Part shown: positions 44,981 through 54,475 of the stretch, one piece after another | Position numbering within the stretch: the first letter of the stretch is position 1 | Layout of the letters: each line of letters starts with the position of its first letter | NCBI RefSeq assembly: GCF_001590605.1 | Contig: NZ_CP014504.1 | Location: 1,550,001-1,614,000 of the forward strand | Direction of reading: 5' to 3' | Length of the DNA: 64,000 nt | DNA from: Pedobacter cryoconitis | GTDB lineage: Bacteria > Bacteroidota > Bacteroidia > Sphingobacteriales > Sphingobacteriaceae | Notes under the pieces: model-generated | The model's input: the letters and a program-made list of their open reading frames with translations, nothing else | What the model was told of the DNA's origin: nothing | The model's database searches: none | Translations under genes and position numbers: made by a program

Positions 44981-45122
44981 TATCTCCGGTTTTTTTGTCA
45001 AATTCTCCTTATATTTGACCAATATTAGGATTTTTTTAATTATAGCACACTCAATATTTCTCTCTGCCTCAAGCAGGAGACGGCTATGGTTTGATCTTGA
45101 ATAATAATTATTTATTTCTCAA

Positions 45123-48100
45123 ATGCCCGGAAAACAAATTTTTCAAACCACAAAGAAAAGCAGATGGATAACTTTTCAATGGGTAACCAGGATGTTCCTT
45201 ATTGTATTTATTATTGCATCCGCTTGCGTAGCTTATACATTGTTATCTAATCATTATCCCAATTTGCCTATTATCACTAGTACCGCCACTTTAAGCAAGA
45301 AACAGATTGAGCAGATTAAAAAATCACAAAGGTATTCGGATTTCAAAATTTCTAAAAAGAAGCTGCTGCAGATACAGGAGCACCAAAAACTAAACAGGCT
45401 TAAACACCCGAATAACAAGGCAAGGATCAATGCTGGTTTTTATGTGAACTGGGATCCGCAGTCACTGACTGATTTAAAAGATCACATCAAACAGCTGGAT
45501 ATGGTAGTCACAGAATCTTTCTTTATCAAGAACGGTGCTGATACTTTAATTGATCAGGTGAACGTGGAGGCGATGCAAGTCATCAACAAACATAAAAAGG
45601 TGGCCATTGCGATGGTTTCTAATTTTAGTAAAGATCGTTTTGATGGAAATGCAATTCACAAGTTGTTGCAAAATAAGCCATTGCAGAACCGGTTTATTGC
45701 TAACCTGATTAAATCCTTAAAGAAATACGGTTTTCATGGTGTAAATATTGACTTTGAAGAAATCAAGGAAAAGTCTGACGCACCGCTGGCTGCATTCCAA
45801 AAGAACCTGTATAATCAGCTGCATGCACAGAACCTGATCGTTACACAGGATATTACTCCGGACAATGATAATTATAATCTGCAGACCTTATCAGCATACA
45901 ATGATTATATTTTTGTGATGGCTTATGATCAGCATAGCGAAAGCAGTAATGCTGGTGATGTTTCGCATCAGCAGTGGGTAGAAGAGCAGCTGGATAAAAT
46001 ATGCGAGAAGATTTCTTCTGAAAAAGTTATTCTTGCGCTTGCTTGTTATGGCTATGATTGGCCGGATCAGGATGTTGGAAAAAATGTTACTTATCAGCAG
46101 GCCATTGCCAATGCAAGCAGATATGGTGGGAAAATTAAGTATAATCCAATTTCAGCGAATCTGAACTATAGTTACACAGATGAATCGGGTTTACATCACC
46201 AGGTGTTTTTTACAGATGCTGCAACGAATTTTAACCTGATCAGAAAAGCTGATGACTGGGATGTTGCGGGTATCGCAATCTGGCGTTTGGGTGCTGAAGA
46301 TCCAAGGTTGTGGTCTTTCATTTCTAAAGATCTGAGTATTGATTCGGTAAGAAAAAGTGGAATAGATATCAAAAGATTGACCCACATTGGATTAAATGAT
46401 AGAATCGATTATTCTGGTGAAGGTGAAGTGCTGGATTTAGTCTCTGTACCTAAACAGGGTAAGATTGATGTGAAATTGGATACCCAGAATTTTGTGATTG
46501 CAGATCAGGCTTATGTGGACCTGCCTACAAAATATACCATTCGCAGATATGGGCATGCAGAGAAGAAAATTGTATTGACTTTTGATGATGGGCCTGATCC
46601 GGTTTATACGCCTCAGATCATTGATATCTTGCAAAAAGAAAAGGTACCAGGCAGTTTCTTTGTGGTTGGGATTATGGCCGAGCAGAATATGGGCCTTTTA
46701 CTGAAAGAATTTAACCTGGGTTATGAAATTGGTAACCATACTTTCTTCCATCCCGATATGTCTAAAGTAGGGCCGGAAAGAGTAAATTTTGAGTTGAATG
46801 CAACAAGAAAGCTAATTGAGTCTGTAACCGGGCATAGTACAATTCTGTTCAGGCCTCCGTTTAATGCGGATGCAGAGCCTTCAACTTCGGCAGAGATTCT
46901 TCCGGTGGCACAGAGCAGGGATCAGAATTATATCAACATCGGAGAGTCTATTGACCCTCAGGATTGGCGTCCGGGAATTACTGCGGATGAAATTTTTAAT
47001 GCTGTTGTGAAATACCAGGATAACGGGAATGTGTTGCTGTTGCATGATGCTGGTGGTAACCGTTCAGCAACTGTAGCAGCTTTACCAAGAATTATTAAAC
47101 ATTTCAAAGATAAAGGTTATGAATTCGTAACGATCGGAAACCTGATTGGTAAGAAAAAAGATGAGCTGATGCCGCCGGTTGTTAATTCAGGTGGAATTGG
47201 TTTTGTCACTTCTGGAAATACATTGTTCCTGAATGTGTTTTCTTACGGAACACTGATTTTGAACTACATCTTTATCATGGCCATTATCCTGGCCATGCTG
47301 AGAAGTGTTTTTATTGCTATTCTAGCTGTTAAACAGAAAATAGCAAGCAAAAAGGACAGCCTGCTTTTATTGAAAGACCCTGCGATGAAAGTGAGTATTA
47401 TCATCCCTGCCTATAATGAAGAGATAACTGTAGTACAAACTTTAAACAGTCTGCTGAAAACAACCTATCCTGATGCGGAGTTTATCTTTGTAGATGATGG
47501 GTCTTCAGATCGTACTGTGGAACTGGTTAAAGAACATTTCAGCCACCTGTCAAACATTAAAATATATACTAAGCCAAATGGGGGTAAAGCTTCTGCTTTG
47601 AACTTTGGTATTGCGCTTGCTGAAGGTGATTTTGTAATCTGTATTGATGCGGATACACAGCTGAAAACTGATGCAATTACTGAATTGATGCGTTATTTTT
47701 ATGACGAGGATATTGCTGCAGTAGCAGGTACGGTAAAGGTTGGTAATAAGATTAACCTGATTACAAACTGGCAGTCTATTGAGTACATCACTGCGCAGAA
47801 CATGGACAGAAGGGCATTTGATATTTTAAATACCATTACTGTAGTACCAGGGGCGATTGGGGCTTTCAGAAAACAAGTGATCCAGGAAGTTGGTGGTTTT
47901 ACAACTGATACGCTTGCAGAAGACTGTGATTTAACAATGCGTATTTTAAGAGCTGGTTATATCGTGAAAAATTGCGATACGGCAATTGCTTATACTGAAG
48001 CGCCTGAAACGGTGGATATGCTGTTGAAACAAAGGTTGCGATGGAGTTTTGGGGTAATGCAAAGTTTCTGGAAAAACAGGAAAACACTCCTGAATAAGAA

Positions 48101-48524
48101 ATATGGCTATTTTGGAATGGTTGGGATGCCTAATATCCTGATCTATCAAATTATACTTCCATTATTTTCTCCACTGGCAGATTTCTTTATGGTGCTTTCT
48201 ATTATCACAGGGCTGTTTTCTTTATCTTCCGTAAATTCACTTACTTTAGAAGGTATGGGCAGCTTACTAAGCCTTGATAATGGTTTTGGACAGGTATTTT
48301 TCTTCTATTGCGTGTTTATCCTGGTAGATTTGTTCTTTGCAGGAATCGCATTCAGAATGGAGAAAGAGTCTTATAAGAAACTGATTTATATCATCCCGCA
48401 ACGTTTTTACTGGAGACAACTGATGTACCTGGTCTTGTTCAGATCGGTCCGTAAAGCGTTGAAAGGAGAGCTGGAAGGCTGGGGAGTTCTAAAACGTACC
48501 GGTAATGTAAAAGAGCAGTCTTAG
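45123..48524 (+). CDS. Three-domain membrane protein: GH18 - NodB deacetylase - GT2 glycosyltransferase
   Basis: This 1133-residue protein has an N-terminal anchor helix (23-43) and a GH18 chitinase-like domain (about 100-410) with GVNIDFEE, where E212 is the catalytic acid. A polysaccharide deacetylase domain (about 480-675) has TFDDGPD (D489, D490), HTFFHPD (H540, H544) and RPPF. After a transmembrane pair (about 705-740), a processive GT2 synthase (about 755-1000) has IIPAYNEE, DAD (843-845), AEDCDLT and QRLRW, then further helices. The set of activities matches N-acetylglucosamine polymer synthesis, deacetylation and cutting, as PgaC plus PgaB do separately, so an exopolysaccharide of the PNAG type is likely. 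Confidence 0.9.
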   Translation: MPGKQIFQTTKKSRWITFQWVTRMFLIVFIIASACVAYTLLSNHYPNLPIITSTATLSKKQIEQIKKSQRYSDFKISKKKLLQIQEHQKLNRLKHPNNKARINAGFYVNWDPQSLTDLKDHIKQLDMVVTESFFIKNGADTLIDQVNVEAMQVINKHKKVAIAMVSNFSKDRFDGNAIHKLLQNKPLQNRFIANLIKSLKKYGFHGVNIDFEEIKEKSDAPLAAFQKNLYNQLHAQNLIVTQDITPDNDNYNLQTLSAYNDYIFVMAYDQHSESSNAGDVSHQQWVEEQLDKICEKISSEKVILALACYGYDWPDQDVGKNVTYQQAIANASRYGGKIKYNPISANLNYSYTDESGLHHQVFFTDAATNFNLIRKADDWDVAGIAIWRLGAEDPRLWSFISKDLSIDSVRKSGIDIKRLTHIGLNDRIDYSGEGEVLDLVSVPKQGKIDVKLDTQNFVIADQAYVDLPTKYTIRRYGHAEKKIVLTFDDGPDPVYTPQIIDILQKEKVPGSFFVVGIMAEQNMGLLLKEFNLGYEIGNHTFFHPDMSKVGPERVNFELNATRKLIESVTGHSTILFRPPFNADAEPSTSAEILPVAQSRDQNYINIGESIDPQDWRPGITADEIFNAVVKYQDNGNVLLLHDAGGNRSATVAALPRIIKHFKDKGYEFVTIGNLIGKKKDELMPPVVNSGGIGFVTSGNTLFLNVFSYGTLILNYIFIMAIILAMLRSVFIAILAVKQKIASKKDSLLLLKDPAMKVSIIIPAYNEEITVVQTLNSLLKTTYPDAEFIFVDDGSSDRTVELVKEHFSHLSNIKIYTKPNGGKASALNFGIALAEGDFVICIDADTQLKTDAITELMRYFYDEDIAAVAGTVKVGNKINLITNWQSIEYITAQNMDRRAFDILNTITVVPGAIGAFRKQVIQEVGGFTTDTLAEDCDLTMRILRAGYIVKNCDTAIAYTEAPETVDMLLKQRLRWSFGVMQSFWKNRKTLLNKKYGYFGMVGMPNILIYQIILPLFSPLADFFMVLSIITGLFSLSSVNSLTLEGMGSLLSLDNGFGQVFFFYCVFILVDLFFAGIAFRMEKESYKKLIYIIPQRFYWRQLMYLVLFRSVRKALKGELEGWGVLKRTGNVKEQS

Positions 48525-48593
48525 CGGCTTATTTACACTACTTAAAACAATTAATAATATACATTAACATACACAATACGAAAGAATAATAAT

Positions 48594-48938
48594 ATGACTA
48601 ACGATAACGCAAAACAAATATTTGCAGATTTTAATGAATTCTATGTAAAAGCTGTTGAACCTTTAAAAAAAGAGAATCCAATCTTTGTGAGATTAGATGG
48701 AAAAACTAAAGGAGATACCCGCGTAATTTTTGCATACTTTATGTATCAGGATAGAAAATGGAAAGTGAATGCTGATACGCATATCGACAGGCTTAAGATT
48801 GCTTTTGATCTTGGAGCTAAGGGCGATGATCCATTCGTCATTAAAATGCTGAGAGATAATAAAGGCGAATACCTGGCTATTAAAGGTCAGCCAGTAAGAA
48901 ACAGTAAAATTTACATCTACGCGCAGGACGCAAAATAA
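48594..48938 (+). CDS. Small hypothetical protein
   Basis: The 114-residue protein starts MTNDNAKQIFADFNEF and is rich in lysine and aspartate, without signal peptide or membrane segment. Its strand-rich second half (KGDTRVIFAYFMYQDRKWKV) suggests a compact beta-barrel or cystatin-like fold, but I do not recognise a family. It is separated from the exopolysaccharide gene by about 70 bases and ends at a strong terminator, so it could be the last gene of that transcript. Confidence 0.65.
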   Translation: MTNDNAKQIFADFNEFYVKAVEPLKKENPIFVRLDGKTKGDTRVIFAYFMYQDRKWKVNADTHIDRLKIAFDLGAKGDDPFVIKMLRDNKGEYLAIKGQPVRNSKIYIYAQDAK

Positions 48939-48945
48939 ATAACGC

Positions 48946-48998
48946 AAAAAGGCTGCTGATCTTTTGGGTTCACACCAATATGATAAGCAGCCTTTTTT
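48946..48998 (+). terminator. Bidirectional intrinsic terminator
   Basis: AAAAAGGCTGCT (48946-48957) pairs with AGCAGCCTTTTT (48986-48997). It separates the small plus-strand gene from the convergent metallophosphoesterase gene and can serve both. Confidence 0.85.
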
Positions 48999-49007
48999 AA
49001 TACGGTA

Positions 49008-50195
49008 TTATACTGTTTTCTTCAATTCAATTACCGTAATTTCCGGCCAGATACCTATTCTTCCTGAAAAGCCAAGGAAACCAAAACCGCGGTTAATATT
49101 TAATACCCTGCCATTTTCTGATTTAATACCTGCCCAATGTGCATAGCGATATTTAACAGGGCTCCATTTAATCCCAAATGCTTCCAGGCCAAACTGCATT
49201 CCATGGGTATGACCAGCAAGCGTTAAATGGATTTTATTGCTAAAGACTTTAACTTGCTCTTCCCAGTGACTCGGATCATGGGATAATAAGATTTTAAATT
49301 CGCTGTTGCCGGTTCCAGCCAGTGCTTTTGGTAAATCACCTCTTTCACCAAAACCAAGTCCCCAGTTTTCTACCCCCGCGAGTATGATGTGCTGTTCTTC
49401 TTTTTTAATTTCGACATGGTTGTCCAGCAATAAGTTAAAACCCAACTCCTGATGATAAGCTTTTAATTGCTGCAGGTTTTTCGCTTTTTCAAGGTCATTT
49501 TCCCATTTGATATAATCGCCATAATCATGGTTCCCTAAAATGGAGAATTGACCATATGGCGCTTTGATTTGCGAAAAATAGCTGATCCATGGTTTAATTT
49601 CTTCTGCTTTATTGTTTACCAGATCACCTGTGAAAACAAATAAATCAGCTTTTTGTGCATTGATTAAATTGATCCCCCGCTGTACGGCAGCTGGATTGTT
49701 GAAGCTCCCGGCATGCACGTCAGAGATTTGCGCAAGTTTAAACCCGTCAAATTTATCTGGCAGTTCGTCGAAATAAAGGACATGATTGATGACCTGATAA
49801 TTGTATTTCCCGAAGATCATTCCGTAAATGAACAGGACAATTGTCAACAGGAACATCAGGAAAGATAAATCTACCCAATAAATATTTCTTCCTGTGCCGG
49901 TAAAAATACGAGGTACATCACCAGCGAACAGGAAAAGTGATACCACAACTTCGGCAGCAAAAAGTGTGAGTAACAAGTGACTGGAGACTTTGAAGAACAG
50001 ATCCATGCCATGGGCACTCATTCTTCTGATCGCCAGAAAGAGCGCACCAATAGCTGCTATAATAAACAAGCAGAATAATGGGGTAGTGAGGCTGGATGTG
50101 CTTATAATTAATAAACCCGAAAGTACATACCAGTTTAGCAGGAAGATAAAAATGGCAAAAAGTACAAAAGGGAGGAGACTGATTTTTCTTTTCAT
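49008..50195 (-). CDS. Membrane-bound metallophosphoesterase
   Basis: The start was set at the ATG at 50195 (MKRKISLLPFVLFAIF); the longer frame from 50258 adds a non-helical segment before the first membrane helix. The 395-residue protein has four or five N-terminal helices (about 1-130) and a calcineurin-like phosphoesterase domain with ISDVHAGSF, GDLVNNKAEE, GNHDYGDY and AGHTHGMQFG. This layout matches the YaeI/LpxG-type enzymes, some of which cleave UDP-2,3-diacylglucosamine in lipid A synthesis. The assignment to lipid A is tentative. Confidence 0.87.
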   Translation of the reverse strand: MKRKISLLPFVLFAIFIFLLNWYVLSGLLIISTSSLTTPLFCLFIIAAIGALFLAIRRMSAHGMDLFFKVSSHLLLTLFAAEVVVSLFLFAGDVPRIFTGTGRNIYWVDLSFLMFLLTIVLFIYGMIFGKYNYQVINHVLYFDELPDKFDGFKLAQISDVHAGSFNNPAAVQRGINLINAQKADLFVFTGDLVNNKAEEIKPWISYFSQIKAPYGQFSILGNHDYGDYIKWENDLEKAKNLQQLKAYHQELGFNLLLDNHVEIKKEEQHIILAGVENWGLGFGERGDLPKALAGTGNSEFKILLSHDPSHWEEQVKVFSNKIHLTLAGHTHGMQFGLEAFGIKWSPVKYRYAHWAGIKSENGRVLNINRGFGFLGFSGRIGIWPEITVIELKKTV

Positions 50196-50465
50196 AATAT
50201 GCGATAAATATAAATAAATTCCTGGTCTCAGGCACCGAATGCTAAAATTGTCAAGCACATCTGGTAAAGTAGGTGAGCTTATTTTTTAGTAATCAAAAAC
50301 TGTAAGTTTTTTCAGGAATGGACACCCAATACATAGCTTTACTCAAACTTAGAGGTGTTCAAGTTGTGCAACCTGGTAGTTTTTACCTAAATAATCAATC
50401 TTCAGATTATATCTGACTTGGTTATGGTTCTTTGAATAAGGAAAAATTAATTGAAGGATTAAAGG
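50196..50465. other. Intergenic stretch before the immunity-like cluster
   Basis: A 33-codon frame (50318-50416, MDTQYIALLKLRGVQVVQPG...) with GGA just before its ATG is present on the plus strand. It is short and has no partner, so it is more likely a relic or chance. No other structure is evident. Confidence 0.35.
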
Positions 50466-51824
50466 TCATGAGCTGTACTTTGTGAGCCTGTCAATTTTCT
50501 TCTGGAATTTAGCTGCGTAATTATTCCAGGCTGATTCATATTGCTTGTGATCATATAGTTTTTTGGCATAATCATAGACTTCCTGACGGAAATGAAAGCC
50601 CCAGATTTGTTCTATGTATTCAATTCCTGAGTCCAACGCTTTTAAAAGTACTGTAATTTTAGAAACGTTTGCTATCTCACAATATTTATCTAACCATAAT
50701 CCACGTCCCAGTTTCACGTAGTCTATTAATAATTCTTCTGTGATGAATTGTTCAGGTACGTTATCCATTTCTGAGTCGTTGTAATGGATAATTTCTTTGA
50801 TTAGTGTTTTATCCAGGTATACGGATGGGATAGAGGATATATTTGTTTCATGTTTTGCAGCTTTATAACAAAGATCTTTAGTAATCAGATGTGCTGGAAT
50901 ATATTTAAGATTAGTACCTTTCTTTTCTATTTCCTGCTCACAAATGCTTTGGGTTAAAAAGGTATCCGAAAAATAAGGGAAGCAAAAGGCTCCGTATTTT
51001 TCGCATACTTTTTTAAAGAAGTATGCTGTTTTAATGGCTTCTGGAATACGTTTTAAATTGCCCCAGTAGCTAACCGCTTTTTGTAACCAGTAAGCTTCAT
51101 CTTTAGTTGGTAATTGAGTTGATGTACTGAGGACGTACTCGCCTTCATTCAGATCGAATATCAATTCTTCAAAGGTAGGGGTAGGATTGTCTAAGAGCTT
51201 TGTTAAGTTGGGAGAACATAACCAGTCTTCACCGGTTTCTTCATCTTCGTAACAGGCGTTTTCTAATGGGTATTCTCCGGTTTTATCATTGTAATAGAAT
51301 AAATTGGCTTTGTAATTGTTCAAGTGGGTATAATGATCATTAATAATCAGTACTGGAGAGGTTATGGTTGCATCACATTTGAAATACCCATGGTTGTAAT
51401 GACTGATGAAAACTTCTGCAATGGTAATGTCTTCTTTAATATATATCGTAGATCCACCAGCAACAAAACTTTGACAGGTTACCTGACCAGATACGTATAA
51501 AAATGCGCCATAATCACCTTCTTCATTAAGGATCGATCCTTTTACGGATAGGCTTCCAAAAATGATTATGCCTTCTACAATTTCATCAGATTGCTGAATT
51601 TGTAGACCAGGGAACTGTTTAATCCAGTTTTTATTATTGCTTTTCCAGCCCAGGTCAATATCCAGCCTTAAATGTTCTGGAAAATCAACATCACCATTGC
51701 TGACAATAAAAATAGCTTCCTCGTCAAATTCTTCTCCCTGAGAAGGAAAAATGCTCTCCCATGATTTAGCAAAGTGATCAATAGTCAGGAGTTCTTTGAA
51801 TGTTGTAAAATGGAAGTTATTCAT
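50466..51824 (-). CDS. Immunity-like protein: beta-helix plus DUF4116-like repeats
   Basis: The 452-residue protein has no signal peptide. The first part (about 75-175) reads IFGSLSVKGSILN, FLYVSGQVTCQSFVAGGST and DATITSPVLIIND, like a bactofilin or polymer-forming beta-helix. The C-terminal part (about 300-390) has degenerate helical repeats (YIPAHLITKDLCYKAAKH, IPSVYLDKTLIKEIIHY) resembling DUF4116. I know of no enzyme with this mix; similar cytoplasmic proteins occur in immunity arrays against polymorphic toxins. It follows the SUKH gene by 20 bases on the same strand, so both are probably one transcript. Confidence 0.6.
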   Translation of the reverse strand: MNNFHFTTFKELLTIDHFAKSWESIFPSQGEEFDEEAIFIVSNGDVDFPEHLRLDIDLGWKSNNKNWIKQFPGLQIQQSDEIVEGIIIFGSLSVKGSILNEEGDYGAFLYVSGQVTCQSFVAGGSTIYIKEDITIAEVFISHYNHGYFKCDATITSPVLIINDHYTHLNNYKANLFYYNDKTGEYPLENACYEDEETGEDWLCSPNLTKLLDNPTPTFEELIFDLNEGEYVLSTSTQLPTKDEAYWLQKAVSYWGNLKRIPEAIKTAYFFKKVCEKYGAFCFPYFSDTFLTQSICEQEIEKKGTNLKYIPAHLITKDLCYKAAKHETNISSIPSVYLDKTLIKEIIHYNDSEMDNVPEQFITEELLIDYVKLGRGLWLDKYCEIANVSKITVLLKALDSGIEYIEQIWGFHFRQEVYDYAKKLYDHKQYESAWNNYAAKFQKKIDRLTKYSS

Positions 51825-51844
51825 TTTCGAAAAGCACTTGTGGT

Positions 51845-52510
51845 TTATATTGCTGATTCTTTAATTGTATGGTCCAGCCATAGTTCATACCAGTTCAAAA
51901 AGGAAATTTTCCCGGTATTTTCAAGTTCTGCATATGAATAAATACCGCCATCATTGACACGGTCGTCTGTCCAGATGTTGCCTTTTTCTTCACCAGTGAT
52001 AATCAGGCTGATCGTAATTCCACATCCATAATCTGAAATATTTAACCTGCCATAATCATTCTGTGGAAGATCAATCAGTGCTGATTTTTCTGCCAGCAGT
52101 TGTTCTTCCAATGCTTCATCTCCATTTTCATAAGCCTGCTCTATTTTTTCATCTATCTCAGCAAGTTCTTTTTCAACGTTCCAGCTTTCGGTATAGGGAA
52201 ATGGCTTTGAAAGTTCAAAATAACTATGCTGAGCTAGCTCTGAATCATCGAAATACATGATCCTGCTGTCTATTAAAGTATTTAGGCCATGAAATGGGCC
52301 TGCTCCACCGTTTCCAAGTGTGGTTAAGAAAGTAACGTATTCTTGTGGTAAGCTTACCTGATACTCAGTCTCAAATTGATTGACCTGACTAAGTGTAAGC
52401 GGTGGATTTAATATATACTTATGATTTTTGGCACCAAACTGTTTAAATTCGGAATCAAGTTCTTTTAACTGACTCAGTTTGCTTTTAATCCTTTCTATTT
52501 GTTCATCCAT
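51845..52510 (-). CDS. SMI1/KNR4 (SUKH) family immunity-type protein
   Basis: The 221-residue protein has the SUKH core near the N-terminus: PPLTLSQVNQFETEYQVSLP, then EYVTFLTTLGNGGAGPFHGL. SUKH proteins neutralise nuclease and other toxins delivered by contact-dependent or type VI systems. No toxin gene is adjacent. A coiled-coil-like insertion follows (EIDEKIEQAYENGDEALEEQL, about 125-150). It lies between the beta-helix gene (20 bases downstream) and the acetyltransferase remnant. Confidence 0.85.
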   Translation of the reverse strand: MDEQIERIKSKLSQLKELDSEFKQFGAKNHKYILNPPLTLSQVNQFETEYQVSLPQEYVTFLTTLGNGGAGPFHGLNTLIDSRIMYFDDSELAQHSYFELSKPFPYTESWNVEKELAEIDEKIEQAYENGDEALEEQLLAEKSALIDLPQNDYGRLNISDYGCGITISLIITGEEKGNIWTDDRVNDGGIYSYAELENTGKISFLNWYELWLDHTIKESAI

Positions 52511-52550
52511 TTCGTCTGTTTTACCTATCTATTCCGGCTTAAAGCTTTGT

Positions 52551-52776
52551 TTATATCCAGTCTTTAATATTATTTGCTATATCCTGAATATCATTCACAA
52601 GTTTACAAGTATGATATCCATCGGCGACTGCATGATTTACAAAAACTGAAAGGGGAATCAGCGTCTTTCCATTTCCAGTGTAGTACTTGCCAAACCTTTA
52701 TTGTTTGATAGTAATAATCTAAGTAAGGCTTTCTGATCCAGGTTTCCAGATCTACAGGATTAAAAACGGCTTGCAT
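52551..52776 (-). pseudogene. Remnant of a chloramphenicol-acetyltransferase-like gene
   Basis: Reading from the ATG at 52776, the first part (MQAVFNPVDLETWIRKPYLDYYYQ) is the N-terminus of a type A chloramphenicol acetyltransferase-like protein. A second frame then gives GKYYTGNGKTLIPLSVFV followed by NHAVADGYHTCKLVNDIQ, which holds the catalytic histidine motif (HHxxxDG in active enzymes; here NHAVADG). The middle 120 or so residues of the usual 210 are gone and the frame shifts, so it cannot make a functional enzyme. It ends at 52551 (TAA). Confidence 0.75.
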
Positions 52777-52792
52777 ATTTATCCAAACGTAT

Positions 52793-53656
52793 CTATGATG
52801 GTTTTCTGATAGCGACTATTTCTTCAACTAGTTTAGGATAGCGTTTATGATATCCCGCACCGCTTTCGGTTTCTCTATTCATTTCTTCGGAATCATCATA
52901 ATGTACTACATCAGGATATAATTCGGAAACCGCGTCTCTGATTTCTGATTCATCCTCATTATCGTGATTAATACCATAAGCTTCATCGGCTACATACAGT
53001 AACCCCTCTGCCCAGTCATTGCCAATACAAAAGTCAAAATCAGGTGATAAAAATGTATTGATATCTTTTTTTAATCCTTCGAAGAATTCTTTCCCTTTTA
53101 AAAGCAACCAGCATCTGAAGTAAATAAATCCATCGCCAGAAAAAGAATCTTCAAAGGTAATTACGCCATTTTTTGTTTCAAAATCATTATCCAGAATCAC
53201 ATAAAGCTCAGCAATTTCTGCGGTATAGAGTTCATGAAGTTTTTCCTGCATACATTTCTCAAATAAGATAAGCCGCTGTTTTCCGCTTTTGGAGAGTAAT
53301 TCTACCAGATTCTCTATATGTTCGTCAGGATCATAATCTTGCCAGTTCGCGTTTCTATATTTATTTGATTTCCGGATAGATTCCCAAAAGAACAGCTCTG
53401 CTACTTCATCTTCTGAAAGTTCTTCTTTAACTGGAATATCGGCGTTATCATTCAGCTCCACATAACCTGATTTGGTTTTCTGTGCAATTAATTTAGCTGT
53501 TTCTGCCTCACATTCTGCCGCTGAGCTAAATTCTTTGAGCAGTTCACGACCTTTGGTTCCTACTTTACCATAGGTTATGGTTTGAGTGTTATTTTCTGAG
53601 GTTATATTCCAAAATTTATTAGAGTTATTGTCCTGGTTTATAAATCTTCTGGTCAT
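52793..53656 (-). CDS. WGR domain - DUF4240 fusion protein
   Basis: The 287-residue protein begins with a WGR domain (1-75; KFWNITSENNTQTITYGKVG), a small fold best known from PARP and MolR proteins. It continues with a DUF4240 domain (about 85-190; FFWESIRKSN, LLSKSGKQRLILFEK and FSGDGFIYFRCWLLLKGKEFFE). A long acidic tail follows. Both domains are common in bacterial immunity and sensor proteins. No signal peptide is present. The gene is in the middle of the immunity-like cluster, in the same direction as its neighbours. The exact function is unknown. Confidence 0.82.
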   Translation of the reverse strand: MTRRFINQDNNSNKFWNITSENNTQTITYGKVGTKGRELLKEFSSAAECEAETAKLIAQKTKSGYVELNDNADIPVKEELSEDEVAELFFWESIRKSNKYRNANWQDYDPDEHIENLVELLSKSGKQRLILFEKCMQEKLHELYTAEIAELYVILDNDFETKNGVITFEDSFSGDGFIYFRCWLLLKGKEFFEGLKKDINTFLSPDFDFCIGNDWAEGLLYVADEAYGINHDNEDESEIRDAVSELYPDVVHYDDSEEMNRETESGAGYHKRYPKLVEEIVAIRKPS

Positions 53657-53698
53657 AGCTTGTCAATTGGGGCTGTTGTAAATACTGGTCTAAAAAGA

Positions 53699-54175
53699 CT
53701 ATTTCTTTTTTTTAAATTCTTTCCATTGCTCGAATCGCTCATCAATCCTCGTTTTGAGTAAATCATAATTGTTCCATGAATTTTCAATTCTATATAAAGT
53801 ATCCTGGTCAAGCAGGTTATTCACGACCCTGATATTGAGGAGCCGTGCATAATCGCCTAAATAATCCTTGTAGGCTTTAGCAAATTTTGTTCCGTCTTCA
53901 TAGTATGCTTTAGCGAATTCATTACCCGTTTTATTCAGGTCATTGCTGGTTAATTTACCATCACAATTGCGCATTAGATATTCACTTCCTGTCAGTGTCC
54001 TGTTTTTTACATTTTGGATATCATCCTCAAAGTCTTCAAGTTGCTCTCCTGATAATAAGTTATTTTCGATGAACCAGGTCAGGAATATTCCAATATGCGT
54101 TGCGCCATTGATTTGCGGAAGGCCAGGAGGAAAATCACCACCATAATGCCAGGAAGCATCGTCGTATTTCTTCAT
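53699..54175 (-). CDS. DUF7832-like immunity-type protein
   Basis: The 158-residue protein starts MKKYDDASWHYGGDFPPGLP then GATHIGIFLTWFIENNL, the opening of a widespread bacterial family (DUF7832-type) found in polymorphic-toxin immunity arrays. The rest is helical. The residues YDDASWHYGG are highly conserved in the family. It is upstream of the WGR-DUF4240 gene, 42 bases apart, and begins the minus-strand cluster. Confidence 0.75.
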   Translation of the reverse strand: MKKYDDASWHYGGDFPPGLPQINGATHIGIFLTWFIENNLLSGEQLEDFEDDIQNVKNRTLTGSEYLMRNCDGKLTSNDLNKTGNEFAKAYYEDGTKFAKAYKDYLGDYARLLNIRVVNNLLDQDTLYRIENSWNNYDLLKTRIDERFEQWKEFKKKK

Positions 54176-54475
54176 AAATCTAATTACATTGCTTTATATG
54201 ATATTGCTAATATATCAAATATAATATATTTCGATAAAGAGAATTGCGATGTGGATTGGAAAATGCAGTGTTGAATCAATATTGAGCAGTGATGACTTTT
54301 ATAATTTCACTGGCATTTGCGTAGACTATGAAATGCCCGTCACCGTTAAATTAACAAACTATGGGTGTAGCAGCTATTTGCTTTTACAGTTATTCAATCT
54401 GATGAATTTATAGATATTCTTAATTTCAATAAAAGTTATGAATAAGATTTTTGATCTTATTCATAACTTAAAAAA
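54176..54475. other. Intergenic stretch with a short ORF and a terminator
   Basis: The AT-rich stretch contains a 54-residue frame at 54249-54413 on the plus strand (MWIGKCSVESILSSDDFYNF...) with no convincing ribosome-binding site. It could be a gene remnant. The hairpin at 54433-54469 ends the gene at 54476. Nothing else is visible. Confidence 0.4.
54433..54469 (-). terminator. Intrinsic terminator
   Basis: AAGTTATGAATAAGAT (54433-54448) and ATCTTATTCATAACTT (54454-54469) are perfect complements around TTTTG. On the minus strand the hairpin is followed by TTTTATT, as expected after the gene ending at 54476. Confidence 0.7.
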
